64,000 bases of DNA from Clostridia bacterium (GTDB lineage: Bacteria; Bacillota; Clostridia; Oscillospirales; Acutalibacteraceae). Positions 24,128 through 34,210 of the stretch are shown in pieces. A program made the translations under genes and the position numbers. The stretch lies in NCBI GenBank assembly GCA_017461235.1, contig JAFTYU010000016.1:1-64000 (forward strand), written 5' to 3'. Under the pieces are notes generated by a model that was not told where the DNA came from, did no database searches, and saw only the letters and a list, made by a program, of their open reading frames with translations. Numbering within the stretch: the first letter of the stretch is position 1; every line of letters begins with the position of its first letter.

Positions 24128-26335
24128 GTGGATGGAAATATGAATGTTGAACTTATGTATAACGAGTTGAAGGAACAGGCAGCAGAGCAATTCAACGAAA
24201 AGGAAGCCGCTGTGGTTGACAAAGCCTTTGCAGTAGCAAGGGACAGACACGACGGGCAGAAACGTTCATCGGGCGAACCTTATATCATTCACCCTGTTGC
24301 GGTTGCAAAAATAGTTCTTGATTACGGTATGGATTATCAGTCGGTTGCGGCGGCTATGCTGCATGATACTGTTGAAGATACTGATCTGACTCTTGAAGAA
24401 GTGCGCAAAGATTTCGGTAATGAAATTGCGGCACTTGTTGACGGCCTTACAAAATTGGGTAAGGTGCCTCTTGATACAAAGGATAAGGAAGAGCAACAGG
24501 CAGAAAACGTAAGAAAAATGCTCCTTGCAATGTCGGAAGATATAAGAGTTATCATTATCAAGCTTGCTGACCGTCTGCATAATATAAGAACCCTTAACTT
24601 TGTAGCACCACAGAAACGCAGGGACAAAGCTCTCGAAACACTTGAGATTTATGCACCCATTGCCCACAGATTAGGTATCAGAGCCATTAAAGAAGAGCTC
24701 GAAGACAGAGCAATAAGCTTTCTTGACCCCATAGGCTACAACGAAATTGAAGATGAGCTTTCAAAACAAGGTAAATCTCATAAGGAGTTCCTTGAAACAA
24801 TAAAAAAACAGATTGCCGAAAGAGTGCATGAAGTAGTACCCGAAGCGGCTCTCGAGGCGAGAATAAAAAGTGTACACGGCATATACCGTAAGATGTATAT
24901 GCAGAACAAGAATTTTGACGAGATTTACGATATATATGCCGTCAGGATTATTGTTAATTCGGTTATTGAATGTTATGACTGTCTGGGTATTATTCACGAT
25001 ATGTTCAAACCTATTCCCGGCAGATTCAAGGACTATATTTCCACACCTAAACCCAATATGTATCAGTCGCTCCATACTACGGTTATCGGTAAAGCCGGTA
25101 TTCCCTTTGAAGTGCAGATACGTACCTGGGATATGCACAAAACTGCAGAATTCGGTATTGCCGCCCATTGGAAATACAAATTGGGTATAAAGGGCAAACA
25201 GAATATTGAAGAACGTCTTGCGTGGATAAGACAGCTGCTTGAAACACAGAAGGAAGCGGACGACGTAAAAGATATTGTTCGTACCATTAAAAGCGATTTT
25301 GTTCCGGAAGAGGTTTTCGTGTTCACACCTAAAGGTGACGTAATTGACTTGCCTTCAGGTGCTACGGTCATTGACTTTGCCTATGCCATCCATTCGGCAG
25401 TAGGTACGAAGATGGTCGGGGCAAAAGTCGGCGGCAGAATTGTTCCCCTTGATTACAAGGTGCAGACAGGCGATATTGTTGAAATTCTCACCTCGTCACA
25501 GCCGGGCAAGGGACCCAGCCGTGACTGGCTCAATATAGTTAAAACAAGCAGCGCCAGAACAAAAATCCGCGCGTGGTTTAAAAAAGAGCGTCGCGACGAA
25601 AATATTGTTGAAGGCAAAGCTGAGCTTGAAAGAGAAATCAAACGCAATAAAATGCGTTTTACGGATGAAGAATACAAAAACCTTATTGAAGCTCTTGCCG
25701 AAAGGCAGCATTGCGCAAGTGTTGACGATTTTTATGCGGCAATAGGCTACGGCGGTATATTCCTTTCAAGGGTTATGCCCTTTATAAGGGATGAGTATAA
25801 CCGCATTTCATCTCTTAACCAACCTAAAGAGATTAAAGTTCAGGATTCTTCAAAAACATCAAAACGTGCCGTGGGTGAAGGTGTTACGGTTGAAGGTATT
25901 GACAACTGTCTTATAAAGCTTTCACGTTGCTGTGCGCCTATTCCCGGTGATGAAATTATCGGCTTCATAACCCGTGGGCATGGTGTTTCAATTCACAAAA
26001 GGGACTGTTCCAACGTTCCTAAAGATATTGTTTCCTGCGAAGAACCCGAGCGATGGGTCAGCGCACGTTGGCTTACGGGCAATTCTATGCAGGAATTCAA
26101 GGCAGGTCTTGCAATACTTTGCGAAAGCCGTGTTGCTCTTATGGCTGACGTTGCAACACTCCTTGCGGACATGCGTGTTATGATAAACGCAATCAACACC
26201 CGTGAACTTAAGGATGATAAAGCCTACGTCTATCTCACAATAACCGTTAAGAGTACGGATTTCCTTAATGTTGTTATATCCAGACTTAAAAAAATTAACG
26301 GGGTTATAAACGTAACAAGGAGCAGTAACTCATGA
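24128..26335 (+). CDS. relA: Bifunctional (p)ppGpp synthetase/hydrolase (RelA/SpoT long form)
   Basis: About 735 aa. Order: HD hydrolase domain (HPVAVAKIV...AAAMLHDTVEDTD), synthetase domain (YDIYAVRIIV, TPKPNMYQSLHTTV), TGS domain (VFVFTPKGDVIDLPSGATVIDFAYAIHSAVG), a zinc-finger/helical part and a C-terminal ACT domain. The protein makes and degrades the stringent-response alarmone on the ribosome. Start choice: GTG 24119 lies inside the ribosome site AAAGGGGTGAT (24112-24122), so GTG 24128 at normal spacing is preferred; ATG 24140 is a second option. An apt gene, often found between recJ and relA, is absent. Confidence 0.93.
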   Translation: MDGNMNVELMYNELKEQAAEQFNEKEAAVVDKAFAVARDRHDGQKRSSGEPYIIHPVAVAKIVLDYGMDYQSVAAAMLHDTVEDTDLTLEEVRKDFGNEIAALVDGLTKLGKVPLDTKDKEEQQAENVRKMLLAMSEDIRVIIIKLADRLHNIRTLNFVAPQKRRDKALETLEIYAPIAHRLGIRAIKEELEDRAISFLDPIGYNEIEDELSKQGKSHKEFLETIKKQIAERVHEVVPEAALEARIKSVHGIYRKMYMQNKNFDEIYDIYAVRIIVNSVIECYDCLGIIHDMFKPIPGRFKDYISTPKPNMYQSLHTTVIGKAGIPFEVQIRTWDMHKTAEFGIAAHWKYKLGIKGKQNIEERLAWIRQLLETQKEADDVKDIVRTIKSDFVPEEVFVFTPKGDVIDLPSGATVIDFAYAIHSAVGTKMVGAKVGGRIVPLDYKVQTGDIVEILTSSQPGKGPSRDWLNIVKTSSARTKIRAWFKKERRDENIVEGKAELEREIKRNKMRFTDEEYKNLIEALAERQHCASVDDFYAAIGYGGIFLSRVMPFIRDEYNRISSLNQPKEIKVQDSSKTSKRAVGEGVTVEGIDNCLIKLSRCCAPIPGDEIIGFITRGHGVSIHKRDCSNVPKDIVSCEEPERWVSARWLTGNSMQEFKAGLAILCESRVALMADVATLLADMRVMINAINTRELKDDKAYVYLTITVKSTDFLNVVISRLKKINGVINVTRSSNS

Positions 26336-26787
26336 AAGCAGTTATACAAAGAGTTCTGAAAAGTTCTGTAAGTGTTGACGGGGAAGTTGTAGGTTCATCG
26401 GGTAAAGGGTATATGATACTTGTAGGCGTTGCCAAAGGCGATACCGAAAAACACGCGGATTTGCTCGCTAAAAAGACGGCATCTTTAAGGGTTTTTGAAG
26501 ATGAAAGCGGCAAGATGAATCTTTCTGTTCTTGATGTTCAGGGCGATATTCTTGCAATTTCACAATTTACTCTTTGCGCTGATTGTAAAAAGGGTAACCG
26601 TCCTTCATTTACACCGGGTGAAGAACCCGGGCGCGCCAACGAATTGTATGAGTTGTTTTGTCGCAAGCTGGGTGAATACGGCGTGAAACGTGTTGAAAAA
26701 GGCGTTTTTGGAGCAGATATGAAGGTGGAGCTTATAAATGACGGCCCGGTAACAATCTGTTTTGATACTGATATCTGGAGTGTGTAA
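26332..26787 (+). CDS. dtd: D-aminoacyl-tRNA deacylase
   Basis: 151 aa, full-length DTD. It removes D-amino acids (and mischarged glycine) from tRNA. Both active-site signatures are present: LAISQFTLCADCKKGNRPSF (SQFTL) and NDGPVTICF (GPVT, the cross-subunit Gly-cisPro motif). It overlaps relA by four bases (ATGA), as in many Firmicutes. Confidence 0.95.
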   Translation: MKAVIQRVLKSSVSVDGEVVGSSGKGYMILVGVAKGDTEKHADLLAKKTASLRVFEDESGKMNLSVLDVQGDILAISQFTLCADCKKGNRPSFTPGEEPGRANELYELFCRKLGEYGVKRVEKGVFGADMKVELINDGPVTICFDTDIWSV

Positions 26788-26788
26788 A

Positions 26789-27418
26789 ATGTATATTAAA
26801 GCTTTGGTTTTAGGGCCCGTCAGCGCTAATTGCTATATAATATGCGATGAAGCTGCAAAGGTCGGGGCTGTAATAGACCCGGGTGATTTTAACGGCACAC
26901 TTCTTAAAGAAATAAGGGCATCGGGAATGAATGAGTTAAAATACATCTTTTGCACCCACGGCCATTTTGACCATATTGCAGGTGTGGGCAGACTAAAGGA
27001 GCAATATCCCGGCGCTCAGATTTTAGTCGGTGAAAAGGATGCTGCCGCTTTAAATGATTCCGTCCTGAGTCTTGCGGCATATTTCGGAGCACCTTTTTAC
27101 CCTTGTATTGCCGATAAAGCGTTAAAGGACGGCGATACAATAACAATGGGCAATATTGATTTTAAAGTCATAGCCGCGCCCGGTCACACTCAAGGCGGAG
27201 TTATGTATTACTGTGAAAATGAAAAAGCTGTTTTTACAGGTGATACGATTTTTAAGGGCAGTGTAGGTCGCACCGATTTCTTCGGCGGAAGTATGCCGAC
27301 ACTTATGAACACTTTAAAAACAATAAAAAAGCTTCCCCCTGACGTTGATATATACAGCGGTCACGGAGAATGTACGACAGTAAAAAACGAAAAAGAATAT
27401 AATATGTATTTAAGATGA
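26789..27418 (+). CDS. Metallo-beta-lactamase-fold hydrolase (glyoxalase II-like)
   Basis: 209 aa. THGHFDHIAG is the HxHxDH metal-binding motif; later ligands are in APGHTQGG, FTGDTIF and SGHGECT. The length and lack of the C-terminal helical domain fit the YcbL-type MBL hydrolases rather than true glyoxalase II. The frame is open to 26762, but GGAGTG (26776-26781) leads to ATG 26789, one base after dtd. Confidence 0.9.
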   Translation: MYIKALVLGPVSANCYIICDEAAKVGAVIDPGDFNGTLLKEIRASGMNELKYIFCTHGHFDHIAGVGRLKEQYPGAQILVGEKDAAALNDSVLSLAAYFGAPFYPCIADKALKDGDTITMGNIDFKVIAAPGHTQGGVMYYCENEKAVFTGDTIFKGSVGRTDFFGGSMPTLMNTLKTIKKLPPDVDIYSGHGECTTVKNEKEYNMYLR

Positions 27419-28881
27419 ATTTATATTGTATATCACATAAATTTCTGTATGAAACAGAAAAATTATTGATGCTGTTTTTCCCTTTAGAAAAAAACACGGT
27501 TTTGAACGAATTCAATGAAGACAGCGGTGATTATTTTTACACTGAAATAATCCGCGGAGCTGAAGCCGTAACCTTTAAAACCGCTTTTTCGTATAAGGGA
27601 AAAACCTTGCAGGATGAAAAAACATTAACAAATGATGATTGTACCGATGAGGAATATGAATTGTTATCATCGGGATATGTTTTGTTGAAGGAAGTCTGCG
27701 GTTTTTCACCCGATTGGGGTATGCTTACAGGGGTAAGACCGTCAAAACTCATAATGAACAAAATGACAGAAACTGATGAAGATACGGCACGTGACTATTT
27801 TATTAACCACTTTTTTGCAGACCCGCAGAAAACAGAGTTGGCTCTTGACGTTGCAAAAAGCGAAATCGGTATTATAAGGGAAAACGGCGAAAATACCTTC
27901 AGTCTGTACGTGAGTATTCCTTTTTGTCCGTCGCGATGCAGTTACTGTTCGTTTGTTTCACATTCAATCAGCACGGATTCTGCTAAAAAGCTGATACCCG
28001 AGTATGTGAACAAGCTTTGCGAAGAAATTGTATTTACCGCCGAAAAAGCTAAAGAAAACGGACTGATTCTCACAAGCGTTTATTGGGGCGGCGGCACACC
28101 AACAACCCTTGAAGCAGACGAACTTGACAGGGTGCTCACCGTTATAGAAGATAATTTTGATTTGAGTAATTGCGGCGAATATACCGTCGAAGCCGGAAGA
28201 CCGGATACCGTCACACGGGAGAAGCTTGAAGTTCTCAAAAGACATAACGTAGGCAGAATAAGTATAAATCCCCAGACTTTTTCGGACGGAGTTCTCAGAG
28301 CTGTGGGCAGGAGACATACTGCCGACCTTACAGAAGAAAAGTATTTTCTTGCACGTGAAATCGGGTTTGACAGTATAAATATGGACTTGATTGCAGGACT
28401 CCCCACAGACACGGTGGATGGCTTCAGAAGGAGTCTTGACAGGGCAATTGAACTTGGTGCGGATAATATAACCGTTCATACGCTGGCTCTGAAGCGTTCG
28501 TCAACTATTGTTACGGAAAATGAAAGTGCTTCCGTTTCCGCTGAAGGCGTGGCGCAGATGTTGGATTATTCGCATAAGGCATTACGTGCAAACGGCTATC
28601 ATCCCTATTATATGTACCGCCAGAGTAAAGCGTTGGGTAATTTTGAAAATGTGGGTTGGTGCAAAAAGAACAAAGAATGTAAATATAATGTTCTTATGAT
28701 GGAGGAATATCAGCATATACTTTCAGTAGGGGCAGGGTCAGTCACAAAGCTTCTTTCACCCGGTATTGAAAAAATCGAGAGAATTTTCAACTATAAATTC
28801 CCCTTTGAATATATATCCCGTTTCCCTGAGCTTCTTGGGAAAAAGGAAAGGATATCAACGTTTTTTTCAGAATATAAATAA
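27415..28881 (+). CDS. hemZ: Radical-SAM coproporphyrinogen III oxidase-like protein HemZ
   Basis: 488 aa. The SAM cluster motif is CPSRCSYC (CxxxCxxC), followed by VYWGGGTPTTL and the HemN-type INPQTFSDGVLRAVGRRHT. The N-terminal domain of about 150 residues with LTGVRPSKL is characteristic of HemZ, the clostridial/Bacillus variant. It may oxidise coproporphyrinogen III without oxygen or act as another radical-SAM enzyme; no other heme gene lies in the window, so the biosynthetic role is unproven. Overlaps the MBL gene by four bases. Confidence 0.88.
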   Translation: MNLYCISHKFLYETEKLLMLFFPLEKNTVLNEFNEDSGDYFYTEIIRGAEAVTFKTAFSYKGKTLQDEKTLTNDDCTDEEYELLSSGYVLLKEVCGFSPDWGMLTGVRPSKLIMNKMTETDEDTARDYFINHFFADPQKTELALDVAKSEIGIIRENGENTFSLYVSIPFCPSRCSYCSFVSHSISTDSAKKLIPEYVNKLCEEIVFTAEKAKENGLILTSVYWGGGTPTTLEADELDRVLTVIEDNFDLSNCGEYTVEAGRPDTVTREKLEVLKRHNVGRISINPQTFSDGVLRAVGRRHTADLTEEKYFLAREIGFDSINMDLIAGLPTDTVDGFRRSLDRAIELGADNITVHTLALKRSSTIVTENESASVSAEGVAQMLDYSHKALRANGYHPYYMYRQSKALGNFENVGWCKKNKECKYNVLMMEEYQHILSVGAGSVTKLLSPGIEKIERIFNYKFPFEYISRFPELLGKKERISTFFSEYK

Positions 28882-28898
28882 AAGAAAGGTCGGTGCGT

Positions 28899-29831
28899 AT
28901 GGCTAACAAAAACAATACCGTTGAATACATAGTTGCGGCGGCAAATGAACCTGAAAAATTCATCGCCCAATGTGAAAATAGATACAATAATAAAATCAAG
29001 CGTATTGCTCTTGAGATAGCTCAAAGCGGACGCACCGAAATTGTTATGATTGCAGGACCGAGTTCTGCAGGCAAAACAACTTCCGCTAAAAAATTAAGGG
29101 AGCATCTGCTTGAATACGGAATCAGAAGCCATACGGTGTCCCTTGATGATTATTATGTGGATAATTGCGATGCACCGCGGTTTCCCGACGGCACGCCCGA
29201 TTTTGAAACGGTAGATGCTCTTGATATAGCGTGTTTTCAGAAAACTATGGGCGAGCTTCTCACAAAAGGTGAGACCGAGCTTCCTGAATTTGATTTTCTT
29301 GAAGGTAAACGAAAAAAAGAATACCGACACATTGAAATATCCGACAGGGACGTTATTATTGTAGAAGGGTTGCACGCTTTAAATCCAAAAATAACGGACC
29401 ATCTGCCTGCAGAAAGGCTTCTTAAAATATATATAAACCTTTCTTCACGTATTTATGATGCCAAAGGCAATATAGTTCTTAACAAACGGAATATGCGGTT
29501 TGTACGCCGTATGGTGCGTGATTATAAATTCCGCGGAAATTCCGTTGAAAGGTCATACAAAATGTGGTTGACCGTGCGTTACGGCGAAGACACATATCTT
29601 TTCCCGTTTAAAAACAACGCGGATATAAAGCTTAACACAATTCATCTTTATGAGTCCTGTATTCTTAAAGATACGGCAGTTGAATTGCTTAAAGAACTTC
29701 CTAAAGCTTCAGAATTCTATAAAGAATCACAAAGACTTATACGAAGTCTTCAGAAATTTCCTTCCATAAGCTCCGACTCGGTTCCCGATGACTCGCTTAT
29801 GAGAGAATTTATAGGTCCAAAGGAGAGTTAA
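28899..29831 (+). CDS. Uridine kinase-like P-loop nucleoside kinase
   Basis: 310 aa. Walker A is GPSSAGKTTSAKKL (residues about 52-65), followed by VSLDDYYVDN and EFDFLEGKRKKEYRHIEISDRDVIIVEGLHALNPKI, typical of the uridine kinase/phosphoribulokinase family. The N-terminal 45 residues are short compared with the longer clostridial nucleoside kinases that carry a TGS-like domain. Phosphorylation of uridine or cytidine is likely. The start is ATG 28899 after AGAAAGGTCGG, not the GTG at 28893. Confidence 0.85.
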   Translation: MANKNNTVEYIVAAANEPEKFIAQCENRYNNKIKRIALEIAQSGRTEIVMIAGPSSAGKTTSAKKLREHLLEYGIRSHTVSLDDYYVDNCDAPRFPDGTPDFETVDALDIACFQKTMGELLTKGETELPEFDFLEGKRKKEYRHIEISDRDVIIVEGLHALNPKITDHLPAERLLKIYINLSSRIYDAKGNIVLNKRNMRFVRRMVRDYKFRGNSVERSYKMWLTVRYGEDTYLFPFKNNADIKLNTIHLYESCILKDTAVELLKELPKASEFYKESQRLIRSLQKFPSISSDSVPDDSLMREFIGPKES

Positions 29832-29832
29832 A

Positions 29833-31620
29833 ATGTCAGAGAAATCATCAACTAAAAAACAAAACATTTTAGGCGGTGCAATGGTCCTTGTTATTGCCAC
29901 TGCCATTGTTAAAGTGATTGGTGCAGTTTATAAAATTCCCCTTCGTAACGTTATAGGTGTATTGGGATCAGGCTATTATGATTCGGCATACAGCATTTAT
30001 ACGGCTGTTTACGGTATTTCAATGGCAGGACTTCCCGTTGCTATTTCTGCAATTGTTTCCAAAAATACCGCATTGGGGAAATACCGCGACGTTAAACAGG
30101 TTTTAAAAATAACTTTCCCCCTGTTTTTATTGTTAGGTGTTCTGGGAACGGGTGCAATACTTTTGGCATCGTATCCTTATGCTAATTTTATTGTTAAAAA
30201 CCCTAATACTATTTACAGCGTTTTAGCCATTGCCCCGTCAATATTTTTCTGTTGTGTTATGAGTACATACAGAGGCTATTATGAAGGTCTTAACAATATG
30301 TACCCGACGGCAATTTCACAGGTTATAGAGTCTGTGGGTAAACTCGTTTTCGGTCTTGCTCTTTCCTACGGTGTTGTGTGGTATGCCGAGGCTCAGATTG
30401 CGGCAACAGGCTCTGTTTTCGGTCAGGTTATCGAAACTCAGGCGGATAAGTCAATTATTTATGCTATGTCATCTGCAGGTGCCATATTAGGTGTAACGCT
30501 TGGTACGGCGTTGGCTACCTTATATACCTTTTTACGTCATAAGATAAAAAAAGACGGCATAAGTAAAGATATGCTCATTAATTCTCCTTTGGCATCACCT
30601 AAAAAGGATACACTCAAAGACCTTGTTAAAATTGCTCTGCCCACGGCTATGAGCTCCCTTGTTCTTAACATTACAAACTTTATAGATACAAGTATGATTC
30701 AAAGCCGTCTTGAAGACATAGTTGAGAGCGGCTACGACGTTATTATGGGTCTTTACGGCGAGCCTATTACCGCAAGCGGTACGCCTTTGGAAGAAATCCA
30801 TACCTTCCTTTTCGGTGCATACGGTATGACAAATGATTTCAGAAATCTTATTCCTACACTTGTTATGACCTTGGGCGTAAGCGCAATTCCCGTTATTTCC
30901 GGCGCTATAGCTAAAAAAGATTACAAAACGGTAAACAGCTCGGTTAATACTGTTTTCAGAATAACAATGCTTATTTCACTTCCTGCAGGCGCAGGGTTCT
31001 TTGTTCTCTCCGAGCCCATACTCGGCATCCTTTACGGCGGTGACGGAGATATTTCCAATGGTATCGCAATCGCGGCGCCGATTCTTGCTCTTTATGGTCT
31101 TATGATGGCTATACTGGCGTTGTCATCACCCCTTACAAATATACTTCAGGCAATCGGCAGGGCAGATGTACCCGTTAAGGCTCTTCTTTTAGGTTGTGTT
31201 TTCAAAATTGGTCTTAACTATATTCTTATAGGTATTCCCCAAGTGAATCTCAAGGGTGCGGTGTTCGGTACGGCGGCATTCTACCTGATATGCATCATTT
31301 ATAACTATATTGTTCTGCGTAAAGAAACAGGGGTTAAATTGGACATAAAATCCGTTTTTGTAAAGCCTTTGATTTCTGCTGTTGTATGCGGCATAGCGGC
31401 TTTCGGCAGCTTCAGATTGTTAAGTCAATTCCTTACATTTAATGAAGGAAGCAGATTGAGCGGTCAGTCACTTTCTTGTCTGCTTGCCATCGGTATCGCG
31501 GTGATTGCATACGGTATTTGCGCTCTTTTGACTAAAACTTTGGTAAAAGATGACATTTTAATGCTCCCAAAAGGAGAAAAAATAGCAAAAATACTTGAAA
31601 AATATAAACTGATAGGGTAA
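29833..31620 (+). CDS. Polysaccharide/lipid II flippase of the MurJ/SpoVB family
   Basis: 595 aa with about fourteen membrane helices, MOP superfamily. N-terminal GGAMVLVIATAIVKVIGAVYKIPLRNVIGVLGSGYYDSAYSIYT is the typical opening of SpoVB-like oligosaccharide flippases; the pair of internal Gly/Pro-rich repeats (LPTAMSSLVLNITNFIDT) marks the second bundle. Such proteins flip lipid-linked peptidoglycan precursors, in spores or in growing cells. It lies one base after the kinase and 13 bp before mazG, the usual order in spore-forming Clostridia. Confidence 0.88.
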   Translation: MSEKSSTKKQNILGGAMVLVIATAIVKVIGAVYKIPLRNVIGVLGSGYYDSAYSIYTAVYGISMAGLPVAISAIVSKNTALGKYRDVKQVLKITFPLFLLLGVLGTGAILLASYPYANFIVKNPNTIYSVLAIAPSIFFCCVMSTYRGYYEGLNNMYPTAISQVIESVGKLVFGLALSYGVVWYAEAQIAATGSVFGQVIETQADKSIIYAMSSAGAILGVTLGTALATLYTFLRHKIKKDGISKDMLINSPLASPKKDTLKDLVKIALPTAMSSLVLNITNFIDTSMIQSRLEDIVESGYDVIMGLYGEPITASGTPLEEIHTFLFGAYGMTNDFRNLIPTLVMTLGVSAIPVISGAIAKKDYKTVNSSVNTVFRITMLISLPAGAGFFVLSEPILGILYGGDGDISNGIAIAAPILALYGLMMAILALSSPLTNILQAIGRADVPVKALLLGCVFKIGLNYILIGIPQVNLKGAVFGTAAFYLICIIYNYIVLRKETGVKLDIKSVFVKPLISAVVCGIAAFGSFRLLSQFLTFNEGSRLSGQSLSCLLAIGIAVIAYGICALLTKTLVKDDILMLPKGEKIAKILEKYKLIG

Positions 31621-31633
31621 AATAGATGTTGTT

Positions 31634-32437
31634 ATGGCAGTAGATTTTAAGTTTAAAGAAAGATACGATTTTGACGATTTAGTACGTATTGTACAGGTCC
31701 TTCGCGAACCCGGCGGTTGCCCATGGGATATGGAGCAGACACACCAATCAATCCGCGAAAATTTTCTTGAAGAAACGTACGAAGTAATTGAAGCAATAGA
31801 TACCAATAATAAAGAGCTTATGCAAGAAGAATTAGGCGACGTGCTCTTACAGGTGCTTATGCACTCGGATATGGCTCGCACCGATGGTTGGTTTACTATT
31901 GATGACGTTGCTAACGACATTTGTCAAAAGCTTATTATAAGGCATCCCCACGTTTTCGGTGACGTTACGGTTAATTCCACCGGTGATGTTTTGAAGAATT
32001 GGGACGATATAAAACGCCTTACAAAAAAACAGCGTACCCAGAGTGAGGCTATGGCGGCTATACCTGCCGTTTACCCTGCACTTATGAAGGCTCAGAAGGT
32101 TCAGGAAAAAGCAAAGAAAGCAGGCTTCGATTGGGACAATGCGGAAGGTGCCTTCCTTAAAATCGAAGAAGAATCACGTGAGCTTAAGGAAGCTTTGAGA
32201 CTCGGCGATAAAACTGCAGTTGAAGATGAGCTTGGTGATTTGCTTTTCTCGGCAGTTAATGTTGCTCGCTTTTGTGATTGTGAGGCAGAAACAGCTCTTG
32301 ATAAAGCCACTAAAAAGTTTATGGCGCGCTTCACCGTAACAGAGAGTCTTGCCAAAGAAAAAGGTATAGATATGAAAACAGCTCCCCTTGAAGTTCTTGA
32401 CGAACTCTGGGAAGAAGCTAAAAAGCAGAAATTCTGA
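31634..32437 (+). CDS. mazG: Nucleoside triphosphate pyrophosphohydrolase MazG
   Basis: 267 aa, two tandem MazG domains. The first has GGCPWDMEQTHQSI and EENFLEETYEVIEAID ... EELGDVLLQVLMHSDMA with the ExxE12-28ExxD metal ligands; the second repeats this as KIEEESRELKEALRLGD...DELGDLLFSAVNVARF. The enzyme hydrolyses aberrant NTPs (and possibly (p)ppGpp-related pools) to monophosphates. It lies just before the HU gene. Confidence 0.95.
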   Translation: MAVDFKFKERYDFDDLVRIVQVLREPGGCPWDMEQTHQSIRENFLEETYEVIEAIDTNNKELMQEELGDVLLQVLMHSDMARTDGWFTIDDVANDICQKLIIRHPHVFGDVTVNSTGDVLKNWDDIKRLTKKQRTQSEAMAAIPAVYPALMKAQKVQEKAKKAGFDWDNAEGAFLKIEEESRELKEALRLGDKTAVEDELGDLLFSAVNVARFCDCEAETALDKATKKFMARFTVTESLAKEKGIDMKTAPLEVLDELWEEAKKQKF

Positions 32438-32502
32438 ATAAGTCCATTTAAAATCGTGTTTACGGTTTAAAATAGAAAACAAAAATTTTGGAGGATTTTA
32501 AA

Positions 32503-32772
32503 ATGAATAAGACAGAACTCGTAAAAGCAGTAGTAGATGCTGGTTTGAAGAAAAAAGACGCTGAAGTAGCAGTAGCAGCAGTTTTCGGTGCTATCGAGGG
32601 TGCTCTTGCTAAAGGCGAAAAAGTTCAGCTTATCGGTTTCGGTACTTTCGAAGTTCGTGAAAGAGCAGCTAAAGAGGGTCGTAACCCCGCAACAGGCGAA
32701 ACAATCAAAATTGCAGCTACAAAAGTTCCTGCATTCAAGGCAGGCGCAGCTCTCAAGAATGCTGTAAAATAA
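32503..32772 (+). CDS. hup: HU-family nucleoid DNA-binding protein
   Basis: 89 aa, exactly HU size. Start [24 protein letters not shown], the core [27 protein letters not shown] with the beta-arm and its proline, and the final basic helix are all canonical. TTGGAGG at 32488-32494 gives ATG 32503. Codons are strongly biased, fitting high expression. Confidence 0.97.
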   Translation: MNKTELVKAVVDAGLKKKDAEVAVAAVFGAIEGALAKGEKVQLIGFGTFEVRERAAKEGRNPATGETIKIAATKVPAFKAGAALKNAVK

Positions 32773-32784
32773 TTTCAAAAAATT

Positions 32785-32819
32785 AAACTCCGCAAGGTCT
32801 GACCTTGCGGAGTTTTTTT
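32785..32819. terminator. Strong bidirectional terminator between HU and the MATE gene
   Basis: 14-bp perfect stem (32785-32798 with 32802-32815), CTG loop, T run to 32819; the other strand has A/T tails as well. It lies between convergent transcripts. Confidence 0.9.
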
Positions 32820-32826
32820 ACTGTTT

Positions 32827-34209
32827 TTATTTCACTATATTATTTAACCAGACCTTCTTTTTTACAAGAATCATACCGATTACTACTTTAATAATGTCAA
32901 TTGCCTGAATAATGGGGAATGACACCCATATGGACAGCCCGAAAATGTAGTAAAGAGCTAAGGCAACGGGCACATTTATGCACATAATAAAGACGCTGTC
33001 CATAAGGAATGTAATAAGGGTTTTGCCGCCGCTTCGTATTGTGAAATACGATGCATTTGCAAATGCGTGAACAGGTATAAAGCATGCGCAAACTCTTATA
33101 AAATATGCGGCAAGGTCCTTTGATTCGGCGGATACGTTATAAAGAAGTGGGATTTTGTCACCGAGAATGAAAACAACTATCCCTATAAGGATACTTATAA
33201 CAACAGAGAATGAGATTAGCTTGCGGTCTGTGTCATAGGCCTCTTCAAACTTATTTGCGCCCAATTGCTTGCCGATAATAATACCGATACTGCTGCCCAA
33301 GGAAATAAATGCGATATTGGCAAGGTTCATAACAGTTGAAGAAATACTGTAACCTGCAACAACGTCAATACCATGCAGACTGTAAGCAACGCTGAGAAGC
33401 GACATTCCCAAGGACCAGAAAAATTCATTGAATAAAAGGGGCATACCTTTAAATGTAATGTCTTTCCCGGTCTTTTTGGGTATGTAGAAACTTCTGAATG
33501 CACCTTTGAAGTAGGGGAAATTGCGCTTCTTTATTACTATGTAAACTAAAACAACCGCTGTTTCAACAAATCTTGATATAGTTGTTGCTATGGCGGCACC
33601 CTCTACGCCCAATGCGGGGAAGCCCAGCAATCCGAAAATAAGGATTGCATTTAAAGTGCAATTTGTAATAACTGCTGCAATACCTGCAATCATAGGCACA
33701 ACAGTTTCGCCCGTTTCGCGCAAGGTGCTTGAAAAAATCTGTGTTACGCAGAAGGGCAATGCACCCAATACCATAATTCTCAGATATGATTTAGCGTATG
33801 AAAGAGTCAGTGCAATGTTGCCGTTTGAGTCGCTTTCGTGTAAGAATAGATTTATGAGCTGATCATCAAAAACCGTAAAAATAACGGTTGCAACTATGAA
33901 AATTAAAAGTGTTATTAAAACCTTGTAGCGTATGGTGTGACGTATGCCTTCGTTATCGTTTTTTCCGAAAAATTGAGCGGTGAAAATACCTGCACCGCTC
34001 AATGCTCCGAAAACTGCAAGACCAAAAATGAAAATTAACTGGTTTACAATTGATACACCCGATACTTGCTCTGTGCCAAGTCTGCCAACCATAAGGTTAT
34101 CAAGCATATTTACGAAATTCGTGATAAAATTCTGTATCATTATGGGCACGGCAACCGTCATAGCCATTTTGTAAAAGGCTTTATCACCGATGTATTTTTT
34201 TAGTGTCAT
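32827..34209 (-). CDS. MATE-family multidrug/metabolite efflux transporter
   Basis: 460 aa, twelve membrane helices in two bundles. LGTEQVSGVSIVNQLIFIFGLAVFGALSGAGIFTAQFFGKND is the family signature region; GSSIGIIIGKQLGANKFEEAYD repeats it in the second half. Cation-coupled export of drugs or metabolites. Its start is one base after the GH130 stop, so it is the last gene of the minus-strand unit. Confidence 0.92.
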   Translation of the reverse strand: MTLKKYIGDKAFYKMAMTVAVPIMIQNFITNFVNMLDNLMVGRLGTEQVSGVSIVNQLIFIFGLAVFGALSGAGIFTAQFFGKNDNEGIRHTIRYKVLITLLIFIVATVIFTVFDDQLINLFLHESDSNGNIALTLSYAKSYLRIMVLGALPFCVTQIFSSTLRETGETVVPMIAGIAAVITNCTLNAILIFGLLGFPALGVEGAAIATTISRFVETAVVLVYIVIKKRNFPYFKGAFRSFYIPKKTGKDITFKGMPLLFNEFFWSLGMSLLSVAYSLHGIDVVAGYSISSTVMNLANIAFISLGSSIGIIIGKQLGANKFEEAYDTDRKLISFSVVISILIGIVVFILGDKIPLLYNVSAESKDLAAYFIRVCACFIPVHAFANASYFTIRSGGKTLITFLMDSVFIMCINVPVALALYYIFGLSIWVSFPIIQAIDIIKVVIGMILVKKKVWLNNIVK

Positions 34210-34210
34210 A